Of a DNA stretch of 64,000 bases, positions 6,525 through 14,415 are shown piece after piece (position 1 is the first letter of the stretch; the number at the start of each line of letters is the position of its first letter). Location: contig DATKQG010000008.1 of NCBI GenBank assembly GCA_035532835.1, positions 1 to 64,000 on the forward strand, in the 5' to 3' direction. The notes under the pieces were generated by a model. The model had not been told where the DNA came from, did not search any database, and worked only from the letters and a program-made list of their open reading frames with translations. The DNA comes from Candidatus Dormiibacterota bacterium (GTDB taxonomy: Bacteria > Vulcanimicrobiota > Vulcanimicrobiia > Vulcanimicrobiales > Vulcanimicrobiaceae). A program made the translations under genes and the position numbers.

Positions 6525-8683
6525 GCTTCTTTCCACAGGGAACGTTCTTCGGCGTCGAGCTCGCGGGCAAGTCCCTCGAAGCCTTTCAGTACGCCGAAAA
6601 CATCACGGCTAACGACATCGCCAACGTCAACACGCCGGGCGCCTCGCGCCAGCAGGTCGTGTTCGCACCGGCTCCGCCGATTGCGGGCTCTCCCGGTTAT
6701 CCGGCCAACGTCGGAGGGACGTCCGGCGACGGCGTGTTGGTGCAGCAAGTGCAGCGCGTCTACTCCGAGTCGTACACCGACCTCTATCGCGGTGCGTCGT
6801 CGTCGCAGAACTTCTACCAAACCGAGCAGCAAGCGCTGCAGGCCGTGCAGTCGAGCCTGGGCGATCCCAATTCCGGCATCAGCGCGCAGTACGCAAATTT
6901 TCAAACGGCGATCAATCAACTCGTCGCCCAATCGAGCACGGGATCGACGCCGACGCTGGCGCGTGGGGTGATTACGCAGGCGCAGGCCCTCGCCTCTTCG
7001 CTCAATAGCGCCGCCACGGCGATCCAAACGCAGCAATCCCAGACGCTCACGCAGGGCGCGGCGATCGTGAGTACCGTCAACGGCGTTCTCGATCAGATCG
7101 CGACGCTCAACGGACAAATCCGAGCTTCGACGGCGGCCGGCGATAGCCCGAATACCTACAAGGATCAGCGCGACAACCTCATCGACAAGCTTTCGACTTA
7201 TATGTCGACCCAGACGTCGGTGCAGGCCGACGGGTCGGTCCTGGTTTCGGTCAACGGCCAAGCGCTGGTGAACGATACGGTGGCGTACCATCTCAATCCG
7301 CCGGTGATCGGCACGGCCGCCGACGGCCAATCGACGTTCAAGATCGACTTCGCGACCAATCCCCCGGCCGCCGGCAGCGCACCGGGCATACCGCTCGGCA
7401 GCGGCCAACTTGCCGGGCTGCAAGACCTCTACAACAACAAGCTCACGCCGTACAGCAATCAGCTCAACAGTTTCGCTTCGTCGCTTGCCAACGAGGTCGA
7501 CCGGATCAGCCAATCGGCTTACGATTCCAACGGCCAGCCGGGCACGCAACTATTCCAGCCGATCGTCGCCAATTTGCCGATTACCGCCGGGAACATCAAA
7601 GCCGGCATCACCGATGCGAGCCAATTGCCCACCGTCCTGGTCTCCACCGCGGCCGGTAGCGCGGTGGTCGGAATGAACTCGGCCAACAATACGGTCGATA
7701 CGTCGGCCAACATTACCGGAGACACCTCGCTCGCCAACCCGCCGGCCGCAACGCTCGCCGGTAATTTGAGCGTGGTCGTCAACGGCGTGACGCAGACGTT
7801 CGCCTACAGTACCGCCGTCGGGCCGCCGGCTGGGAATGCGAACTCGGTCGATAACGTCATCACGAACTTCAATACGGCGCAACTGGGCGTTACCGCTTCG
7901 TTCGACGCGACCGGCCAGCGAATCGTCTTCACGCGCGACCCGTCAAACGAGAGCTTGGCGCTACGCGCGCAGCAAGGCTCGAACAGTTCTACACCGTCGT
8001 TCACGATCTCCGACTCGAACTACGTTGCCGGCACACCCGCCGCATCGCTGATCGGAGCGCTCGGCGCCAATGCCATCAACGGGCAGTCGCAGAACGCGAG
8101 TAACGCCTTCGGCCAAAGCAGCAACGGAGCGGCGAGCGCGATGATCAAACTGTTTTCGACGAACGTGGGCGCTCCGGCGCTACAGTTCAGCAGCGTGGCG
8201 GGCGCGACCGCCGGGACCGCGACGACGGTCACGATTCCGAACTCGTATTTTTCGAATACCGTGCAAGTGGGGCAATTGCTCACCCTCGACGGGGGCACGG
8301 CGAATCAGGAGAACGTCACCGTCTCGGCCGTTTCGATTAGTCCCACGACCGGAGCCGAATCCATCACGTTCACGCCGGCCAAGCCCCACGCCGCGGGGTA
8401 CTCGGTAGCCTCGGCGCAGACGCAGACGCTCGGCCAATACTTCGGCAATTTCGTGACGCAGCTCGGGCTGGACGCGCAGGGAGCGAATACGGGCGTCACC
8501 ACGCAAACGACCCTGGCGAACTCACTCAATCAGCAGCGTCAGAGCATCTCCGGCATCAATATCGACGAGGAAACGCAGAACCTCATCCAATACCAGAACG
8601 CGTACGCCGCCGCGGCTCGAACGCTCAACGTGCTCAATCAAAATCTGCAAACGATCATCAACAACCTTGGGGTTGGAGGCTAA
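6521..8683 (+). CDS. flgK: Flagellar hook-associated protein 1, FlgK
   Basis: FlgK is the first hook-filament junction protein. The 720-residue product has the N-terminal axial signature (ENITANDIANVNTPGASRQQ from about residue 28), a helical D1 region with RDNLIDKLSTYM typical of FlgK, a long variable middle domain, and the C-terminal NIDEETQNLIQYQNAYAAAARTL helix. It is longer than enterobacterial FlgK (about 550 aa) because of the Thr/Ser/Ala-rich surface domain. flgL follows after 3 nt. Confidence 0.94.
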   Translation: MSFFPQGTFFGVELAGKSLEAFQYAENITANDIANVNTPGASRQQVVFAPAPPIAGSPGYPANVGGTSGDGVLVQQVQRVYSESYTDLYRGASSSQNFYQTEQQALQAVQSSLGDPNSGISAQYANFQTAINQLVAQSSTGSTPTLARGVITQAQALASSLNSAATAIQTQQSQTLTQGAAIVSTVNGVLDQIATLNGQIRASTAAGDSPNTYKDQRDNLIDKLSTYMSTQTSVQADGSVLVSVNGQALVNDTVAYHLNPPVIGTAADGQSTFKIDFATNPPAAGSAPGIPLGSGQLAGLQDLYNNKLTPYSNQLNSFASSLANEVDRISQSAYDSNGQPGTQLFQPIVANLPITAGNIKAGITDASQLPTVLVSTAAGSAVVGMNSANNTVDTSANITGDTSLANPPAATLAGNLSVVVNGVTQTFAYSTAVGPPAGNANSVDNVITNFNTAQLGVTASFDATGQRIVFTRDPSNESLALRAQQGSNSSTPSFTISDSNYVAGTPAASLIGALGANAINGQSQNASNAFGQSSNGAASAMIKLFSTNVGAPALQFSSVAGATAGTATTVTIPNSYFSNTVQVGQLLTLDGGTANQENVTVSAVSISPTTGAESITFTPAKPHAAGYSVASAQTQTLGQYFGNFVTQLGLDAQGANTGVTTQTTLANSLNQQRQSISGINIDEETQNLIQYQNAYAAAARTLNVLNQNLQTIINNLGVGG

Positions 8684-8686
8684 CCG

Positions 8687-9988
8687 ATGCGCATTTCGAC
8701 ATCACAAGAGTTCTCTCAACAGACGTACGCGCTCGACACGCTCAATGCCGAGCAGGCGAATTACGCGCAGCAGCTCTCGAGCGGCAAATCGTTGACGTAT
8801 CCATCGGATAATCCGACTCAAATTGCAGAAGATATCTCGTTCCGCACGGATATTACGGTGCAGACGCAGGTCGGGAACAATCTCTCGAGCACCCAGCAGC
8901 AGCTGACCACCGTCGATAGTGCGTTGGCAAACGTTACCGGGGTACTTCAGAGCGCGCGGTCTCTGGCCGTGCAGGGTGCGAGCGATACGCTAACGCCCGC
9001 CCAAGAACAGGCGATCGCAACGCAGGTCGATCAGCTGTTGCAAGAGACGGTCGGCTTTGCGAACACGCAGTATGCCGGGCAGTACGTTTTCGCGGGGACG
9101 GCAGCGCCGACGTCGCTACCCGTGCAAACCGTCGGCTCGCCGATTTCGGCCGTGACGTTCGGCGGCAACGAGGTGCCGCAGACGCAGACCCTTCCGGACG
9201 GCCAAACCCTCACGACGTCGGTGACGATGCGGCAGGCGTTCAACTATGGCTCCGCCGACGGCTCTCCCGATGTTTTCCAGACCCTGATCAACCTGCGCAA
9301 TACGCTGCAGAAGCAACAGGTCGTCGACGCGAGCTCCTCGCAGATCAACCTGGCCGGGCAATCGATCTCGAACGCAACGACCGTATCACAACTCATCGGT
9401 CCGCCGGCGCTGATGCAAACGCCGCTTACCGCCGATAGCACCGGAAACGTTTCGATATCGATCGCCGGAGGCAACTCGCCCAGCGGGGTCGCGGTGACGT
9501 TCCTGCCCGGCGATACGGTCGCGAACGTCGTAACGAAGATCAACGCGCAGACGGCCGCTACGGGCGTCACCGCATCGTTCAATCCGCAAACGGAAAAAAT
9601 ACAACTGACCGGGACCGGGGCGTTCAACGTCACCGACGTGCCGAGCGCCGGCGCGACCAATAGCGGAAACTTTACAACCGCATTCGGCCTCCAGACGACG
9701 GCCACGCTGGTCAATAACCTCTCGCGTCAGATCGGGGATATCGATAAGGTCACGAGCGTTCTGCTCGACGCGCGCGCGAACGTCGGCGCCACGATTCAGC
9801 GCGTCCAGGGCCTTTCCAGCGCAACCTCGACCACGATCACCAACGATACGGCCGTTCAATCGGGCATCGAAGATGCCGATATAGCAAAGGTGACTACGCA
9901 GTTCACGCAGACCCAAACGGCTCTGCAGGCCGCGTACGGGACCACGACCCGGTTAGAACAAAAAACCCTGTTCGATTATGTCCAGTAG
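8687..9988 (+). CDS. flgL: Flagellar hook-associated protein 3, FlgL
   Basis: FlgL is the second hook-filament junction protein and a flagellin relative. N- and C-terminal helices follow the flagellin pattern (MRISTSQEFSQQTY..., then LSSGKSLTYPSDNP near residue 31; C-terminal IEDADIAKVTTQFTQTQTALQAAY). The 433-residue length, larger than classical FlgL, reflects an expanded central beta domain. Its end overlaps the possible upstream start of fliW. Confidence 0.93.
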   Translation: MRISTSQEFSQQTYALDTLNAEQANYAQQLSSGKSLTYPSDNPTQIAEDISFRTDITVQTQVGNNLSSTQQQLTTVDSALANVTGVLQSARSLAVQGASDTLTPAQEQAIATQVDQLLQETVGFANTQYAGQYVFAGTAAPTSLPVQTVGSPISAVTFGGNEVPQTQTLPDGQTLTTSVTMRQAFNYGSADGSPDVFQTLINLRNTLQKQQVVDASSSQINLAGQSISNATTVSQLIGPPALMQTPLTADSTGNVSISIAGGNSPSGVAVTFLPGDTVANVVTKINAQTAATGVTASFNPQTEKIQLTGTGAFNVTDVPSAGATNSGNFTTAFGLQTTATLVNNLSRQIGDIDKVTSVLLDARANVGATIQRVQGLSSATSTTITNDTAVQSGIEDADIAKVTTQFTQTQTALQAAYGTTTRLEQKTLFDYVQ

Positions 9989-9998
9989 GATAGAACAT

Positions 9999-10499
9999 AT
10001 GGTGGATGCGACTTTGATGGAATCGACAGAACACGTAACGGTGAACTTCCCGCGGTTCGGCGAGTTTACATATACGCAGAACGATGTCTTCACGTTCCCG
10101 TGGGGTCTCCCGGGGTTCCCCAATCTGCATCGCTGGATAGCGTTGAACCTGGAGTCGCAATCGACGTACATCTGGTTGCAGAGCCTCGACGACGTCGCGG
10201 TCGCGCTGCCGACCATCGATCCGTGGATGGTGTTTGAGAATTACGATCCCAAGCTGCCGGCGTATGCCGTGGCGGCGCTCGAAATCGCCGATGCCGGCGA
10301 CTTCGCGATGCTCTGCGTGGTCGTCGCTACGGCCGACGCGCAGGAGATGACGATGAACCTCATGGCCCCGATCGTCGTCAACCTTCGGGCCCGTCGCGGG
10401 CGGCAGATCATGCTGGAGAATTCCAGCTATTCGGTACGCGAGCCGATCCCCCGTAAGACCCCAGCCGAGCCGGAGGCCGCGGCTCCTTCGGAGCAGTAG
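9999..10499 (+). CDS. fliW: Flagellar assembly factor FliW
   Basis: FliW binds flagellin and allosterically antagonises CsrA, coupling flagellin translation to export. The 166-residue protein shows the family motif [10 protein letters not shown] and the following WLQSLDD segment. ATG 9999 is chosen because AGGA lies 8 nt before it; an ATG at 9978 inside flgL would add seven residues. The neighbours csrA and flagellin complete the partner-switch set, as in Bacillus and Campylobacter. Confidence 0.93.
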   Translation: MVDATLMESTEHVTVNFPRFGEFTYTQNDVFTFPWGLPGFPNLHRWIALNLESQSTYIWLQSLDDVAVALPTIDPWMVFENYDPKLPAYAVAALEIADAGDFAMLCVVVATADAQEMTMNLMAPIVVNLRARRGRQIMLENSSYSVREPIPRKTPAEPEAAAPSEQ

Positions 10500-10510
10500 G
10501 CCATCGAGCA

Positions 10511-10559
10511 AAGGGAGGAGCGCCTCCCCTTGCAGAAACACCCCTCCTGCCACGGAGGG
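10511..10559 (+). promoter_or_regulatory. Two hairpins before csrA, the second covering its ribosome-binding site
   Basis: Hairpin 1 pairs GGGAGG (10513-10518) with CCTCCC (10523-10528). Hairpin 2 pairs CCCTCC (10542-10547) with GGAGGG (10554-10559) across a 6-nt loop. GGAGGG is the csrA Shine-Dalgarno, 8 nt before the ATG at 10568, so hairpin 2 should limit csrA translation. Several GGA triplets here could also bind CsrA. Confidence 0.5.
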
Positions 10560-10567
10560 CCGTCGGA

Positions 10568-10834
10568 ATGCTCGTACTGAGCCGCAAAGTCAACCAATCG
10601 ATCATTATCGGGGACAACGTCCGGATCGTCGTCGTCTCGGTCGATCGCGATCAAGTCAAGCTGGGTATCGAGGCCCCTCGGGAGGTCTCCGTCCATCGCT
10701 CGGAAATTTACGAGGAAATCCAGCGGAGCAACCGCTCGGCTGCGGACGCTCCCGCGGCACCCCAATCCGCCGCCACGGTCGCCAATAGAGCCCGGCTTTC
10801 CCCTCGTAAAAAAGACCCCCACGATCACCAATAA
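10568..10834 (+). CDS. csrA: Carbon storage / translational regulator CsrA
   Basis: CsrA is a small dimeric RNA-binding protein that represses translation by covering GGA-containing leaders. The sequence begins [16 protein letters not shown] and continues with [15 protein letters not shown], the near-invariant beta strands and RNA-contacting Arg of the family. At 88 residues it has a basic, disordered tail of about 25 residues beyond the usual 60-65. It lies between fliW and flagellin. Confidence 0.95.
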   Translation: MLVLSRKVNQSIIIGDNVRIVVVSVDRDQVKLGIEAPREVSVHRSEIYEEIQRSNRSAADAPAAPQSAATVANRARLSPRKKDPHDHQ

Positions 10835-10838
10835 ACCC

Positions 10839-10865
10839 TAAAGTGCCGGGTTGCCGGGCCGATAT
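10839..10865 (+). promoter_or_regulatory. Sigma28-type promoter of the flagellin gene
   Basis: TAAA at 10839-10842, exactly 15 nt, then GCCGATAT at 10858-10865 matches the sigma28 consensus except for the last base. It begins just after the csrA stop (10832-10834), so flagellin has its own promoter. The start site is expected near 10872, giving a leader of about 70 nt. Confidence 0.8.
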
Positions 10866-10871
10866 TGATAT

Positions 10872-10937
10872 GGAAGGGGCAGGACGTTCCCTTCCTAGAC
10901 TAGTCTGTATAACGCGCCTTACGCGCATCATGGAGGA
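10872..10937 (+). promoter_or_regulatory. CsrA-binding leader of flagellin mRNA
   Basis: A perfect 7-bp stem (10872-10878 with 10889-10895) presents CAGGACGT in its loop, close to the CsrA SELEX consensus ACARGGAUGU. A second GGA site, GGAGGA at 10932-10937, is the Shine-Dalgarno itself, 3 nt before the ATG. This two-site arrangement matches the hag leader of Bacillus subtilis, where CsrA blocks ribosome entry until FliW removes it. Here csrA and fliW lie immediately upstream. Confidence 0.75.
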
Positions 10938-10940
10938 AAA

Positions 10941-12224
10941 ATGTCTCAGGGTTTGAGTATCGCCAACAACCTGTTGGCCAATCAGGTTCAGCTAAACCTG
11001 AATAACAACCAGAAACAACTGCAAAACACCGTCAATCAGCTCTCGTCCGGTCTGCGTATCAACAGTGCCGCAGATGACCCGTCGGGTCTGGCGATTGCGA
11101 CCAACCTGCAAACGCAGGTCGACGGCTTCAACCAAGCTTCGCAGAACGTTCAGAACGCAAACAACGCGGCCCAGGTCGCGCTCGGTGCGCTCACCACGAC
11201 CACCGACATTCTGCAACGCGTTCGCAGCCTCGCTGTCGAAGCGGCTTCGGATATCAACAGCCAGAACGATCGTGCCAACCTGCAAACGGAAGTTTCGCAG
11301 CTCCTGCTCGAAGTCAACCGTATTTCGCAGAACACGAACTTCAACGGCCAGGCGCTTCTCGACGGCAGCCACGCCGGCTTCCAGGCAGAGCAGGCCGCCT
11401 TCCTGACGGTTTCGTCGAACACCGCGCTTGCCACCAACGGCGGCGTTTCGTCGGCGAACGGCGTCAACTACGGCTTCCTCGCGGCAACCGTTTCGGCTAC
11501 CAGCTCCGACTTCAATACCACATCCGCGTACGCGGTATCGGCGTACAATTCGGCCGGTAGCTACAACACGGTCGACGGTACCATCTCGCTGCAGGTCGTC
11601 AACACCGGCGTCTCGATCGCCGTGCAAGAGACCTTCATCAACAGCTCGTCGGGTGCCATTTCGGTCTCCTCGACGCTGTACGGTGGAACCAGCATATCGT
11701 CCGACTTCGATAACGTGTCGATCACGATCGGCGCTATCTCGACGGCCGATGTCGGCACGACCTCGTACATCAAGGTCTCGCAGAACGTCGCCGCGCTGAC
11801 GAATCCGTCGAACCCGGCGTTCAACTTCCAGTCCGGCGCCAACGAAGGCGACGTGATCCAGGTCGGCATCGAAGCGACCAACACGCAGACGCTTCGCATC
11901 TCGAACATCAACGTCGCGATCTCGTCCTCGAACAACCCGTCGCTGGGTGCGGAAGACGCGATCGGCCAGATCGACAATGCCTTGCAGAACCTGCTCTCGC
12001 AGCAAGCCAAGCTCGGCGCAGTCGTGGTCCGTTTGAACGAAGATCAGGACAGCGATAACACCGCAGCGACCAACCTGCAGGCCTCGGAATCGAACATCCG
12101 CGACCTCAACGTCGGCGCCGCGACCACGCAGTTCACCAGACTGCAGATCCTCGTGCAAGTCGGCACGTCGGTCCTCTCGCAGTCGAATGCCAACGCTCAA
12201 TCGGTCCTCTCGCTCTTCCGATAA
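10941..12224 (+). CDS. fliC: Flagellin
   Basis: The filament subunit. The 427-residue protein has the D0/D1 N-terminal signature (NQLSSGLRINSAADDPSGLAI around residue 32; LQRVRSLAVEAAS near 88) and the C-terminal D1/D0 helices ending QSNANAQSVLSLFR. The central region (about 150-320) is very rich in Ser, Thr and Asn with few charged residues, as expected of a surface domain that could be O-glycosylated. It has its own sigma28 promoter, a CsrA leader and a strong terminator, so it is a single-gene transcript. Confidence 0.96.
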   Translation: MSQGLSIANNLLANQVQLNLNNNQKQLQNTVNQLSSGLRINSAADDPSGLAIATNLQTQVDGFNQASQNVQNANNAAQVALGALTTTTDILQRVRSLAVEAASDINSQNDRANLQTEVSQLLLEVNRISQNTNFNGQALLDGSHAGFQAEQAAFLTVSSNTALATNGGVSSANGVNYGFLAATVSATSSDFNTTSAYAVSAYNSAGSYNTVDGTISLQVVNTGVSIAVQETFINSSSGAISVSSTLYGGTSISSDFDNVSITIGAISTADVGTTSYIKVSQNVAALTNPSNPAFNFQSGANEGDVIQVGIEATNTQTLRISNINVAISSSNNPSLGAEDAIGQIDNALQNLLSQQAKLGAVVVRLNEDQDSDNTAATNLQASESNIRDLNVGAATTQFTRLQILVQVGTSVLSQSNANAQSVLSLFR

Positions 12225-12255
12225 GTCGGTAGCTCGAGACCTGGTCGGCCCTAGA

Positions 12256-12287
12256 GCGAGGGCCCGCTTCGGCGGGCCCTCGCTTTT
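12256..12287 (+). terminator. Rho-independent terminator of flagellin gene
   Basis: Perfect 12-bp GC-rich stem, 12256-12267 with 12272-12283, capped by a TTCG tetraloop and followed by TTTT. It lies 31 nt after the flagellin stop and separates it from the next transcription unit. Confidence 0.93.
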
Positions 12288-12290
12288 ATC

Positions 12291-12318
12291 TAACGCCGTC
12301 GCGCGCTGGTGCCGATTA
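12291..12318 (+). promoter_or_regulatory. Sigma28-type promoter of the glycosyltransferase genes, leaderless geometry
   Basis: TAAC at 12291-12294, 16 nt, then GCCGATTA at 12311-12318. The downstream ATG at 12327 is 8 nt past the -10 element with no Shine-Dalgarno, exactly as at flgB. It places the three glycosyltransferase-type genes in the late flagellar regulon. Confidence 0.55.
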
Positions 12319-12326
12319 CATAACAG

Positions 12327-14405
12327 ATGCCGATACGGGTTACGTCTAAACGCCCAGCCTCAGCGCCGCTTTCGTCGAGCGCCGCTCTTCCGTTTGGCCT
12401 GCCGGCCCCGCCGCCGGGACACGAGCAGAAACCCCCGGGCATCAGCCTGTGCATGATCGTCAAAAACGAGGAGCGGTTCCTCGCGCAGTGCCTGCGCAGC
12501 GTGGCCGATGCCGTCGACGAAATCATCGTGGTCGATACCGGTTCTACGGACAAGACCATAGAAATCGCGAAGAGTTTTGGGGCCACCGTGATCGAGCGGG
12601 AGTGGCGGAACGACTTCTCGTGGGCGCGTAACGAGTCGATCGCGCCGGCTACGAAACGCTGGATCCTGTTTCTCGACGCGGACGAGGAGCTGGTTCCGGA
12701 GTCGAAAGCTGCACTCGCCGAACTTCGCACGGCGCCGGCGTATCGCGATGCCGTTTGGGTCCGCTGTTTCAACAAGGCCGATGACTATTTAGGAACGGGC
12801 GATATGTCGCACGCCCTCATTCGCATCTTTCCAAACGATGCCGAGATTCGCTTTCGCGGGCTCATTCACGAGTTTCCGAGTTGTGCCGATAGCCCCACCG
12901 GGTTGCACGCGGTGATCGCGCCCATTTCGATCGTGCACCACGGGTATCTCAAAGATGTCGTTGCCGAGCGCAATAAGGGGCAGCGAAATTTGGACATCGT
13001 TCAGGCTGCGGCCGAACGGGAACCTGAGGATCCGTTTCATTGGTTTAATTTGGGCAATACGGCGTTTCTCATGGGGGATTTTGAGCGGGCGCGCGATGCG
13101 TTGGAGGAGATGTTCCGGCGCAACGGCACGGCTCGACGCGGATTCATTCCAAACGGTTACGCCGTTCTGGCCGAAACCTATACGGACAAGTTAGGTAACC
13201 CGATCCGCGGGGAGCAAGTCGCGCGCGAGGCGTTGCTGGTTGCCCCGCACTATGCCAACGCGCACTTCCAGTTGGGCAAGGCCCTGGTCGCACAGGGGCG
13301 GCTGGACGAGGCGCGAGGCGCGTATCGCGAGGCGATCGCGGACGGTGCCTACGCGCATTTACAGTTCGTGATCGACGACCAAGTCTATATTTGGAAGGCG
13401 CAGTGCGAGATCGGTTCGACGTTCGTTATGCAGTCCGACGATGGCCAAGCGGTCGAGTGGTTTAAGAAGGCGCACGCAGCGGCCCCGAACGTTCAGCCCG
13501 TCCAAATCAATCTTGCCCGCGCGCTCCTGCGCTTGGAGCGCTTCGACGAAGCGCTCGAGGTTCTCCGGGCAGCGTACGAGATGCATCGCGACGACATGTC
13601 CACCATCGACTACGTGAACGCGCTCCTGAAGACGGGCCAAGGAATGCGCGCGCTGGAGATCATCTCCGCCTCTCACGAGCGATTGAGCGACGGCGCTGCG
13701 AGCGCGGTTCTCGTCGCCGGGTACCAAATCGCTCAAAAGAATGCCGTGGAGGCGCCCGAGCGTTATCTGAGCGCGGCCGCTAAACGAGCTCCGGGAAGCG
13801 CCGATATCTTGAATCCCCTTGAGGCGGCGCTACGTCATCGAGGCGACGATAGCGCCGTCCGGGAGCTGCTCGCGCAAGAAGCGCAGACGCAACCGCAAAC
13901 CGCCTCCGACTTTCTGCGCCGTTCGTTTCAAGCGATCGCGCAGAGTCGTTTCGCGGATGCATTGACGCTGGCGCAGGCCGGGATCGTGTTGGCTCCGAGC
14001 GACGCGCTCTTGCACTACAACGCGGCGATCGCAGCGGTGAATCTCGATAACAAGGATTTGGCGCTCGAGCACCTTGAGTTCGTTGATGCCAGTCACGAAG
14101 AGGCCTATCAACGTTCGGAACTGTTGCGTGCCGTCATTCTACGCGAACTCGACCGATCGAGCGAAGCCAAAGCCGCGCTCGACCGGCTGCTGGCCGTGGC
14201 GCCGGAACAAATCGATGCGATCCTGGCCCGCGCCTCGCTATTGGAGAAGATGTCGGACGCGGCGGCCGCCGAGGGATCGTTGATCGCCGCTTTCGAAATC
14301 GATCCCGCGCGGGTCGGCATCGAGCTCGCGGGCTTTTACATGCGCGCCGAACGCTACGCGGACGCCGCGGCGATCGCCGAGCGCGCGTTAGCAAGCCGGT
14401 CGTAA
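12327..14405 (+). CDS. Family 2 glycosyltransferase with C-terminal TPR array
   Basis: The 692-residue protein has a Pro/Ala-rich leader, then a GT2 catalytic domain (about 38-240) with ISLCMIVKNEERFL, the nucleotide-binding VDTGSTDKT and a DADEE metal-binding motif. The rest is a long run of TPR-like helices (for example AHFQLGKALVAQGRLDEA). GT2-TPR fusions are known from glycan cassettes, including protein glycosylation. Its place just after flagellin, under a sigma28-type promoter, suggests flagellin or hook-protein modification. Acceptor and sugar are unknown. Confidence 0.82.
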   Translation: MPIRVTSKRPASAPLSSSAALPFGLPAPPPGHEQKPPGISLCMIVKNEERFLAQCLRSVADAVDEIIVVDTGSTDKTIEIAKSFGATVIEREWRNDFSWARNESIAPATKRWILFLDADEELVPESKAALAELRTAPAYRDAVWVRCFNKADDYLGTGDMSHALIRIFPNDAEIRFRGLIHEFPSCADSPTGLHAVIAPISIVHHGYLKDVVAERNKGQRNLDIVQAAAEREPEDPFHWFNLGNTAFLMGDFERARDALEEMFRRNGTARRGFIPNGYAVLAETYTDKLGNPIRGEQVAREALLVAPHYANAHFQLGKALVAQGRLDEARGAYREAIADGAYAHLQFVIDDQVYIWKAQCEIGSTFVMQSDDGQAVEWFKKAHAAAPNVQPVQINLARALLRLERFDEALEVLRAAYEMHRDDMSTIDYVNALLKTGQGMRALEIISASHERLSDGAASAVLVAGYQIAQKNAVEAPERYLSAAAKRAPGSADILNPLEAALRHRGDDSAVRELLAQEAQTQPQTASDFLRRSFQAIAQSRFADALTLAQAGIVLAPSDALLHYNAAIAAVNLDNKDLALEHLEFVDASHEEAYQRSELLRAVILRELDRSSEAKAALDRLLAVAPEQIDAILARASLLEKMSDAAAAEGSLIAAFEIDPARVGIELAGFYMRAERYADAAAIAERALASRS

Positions 14406-14415
14406 TTCCGGATTT

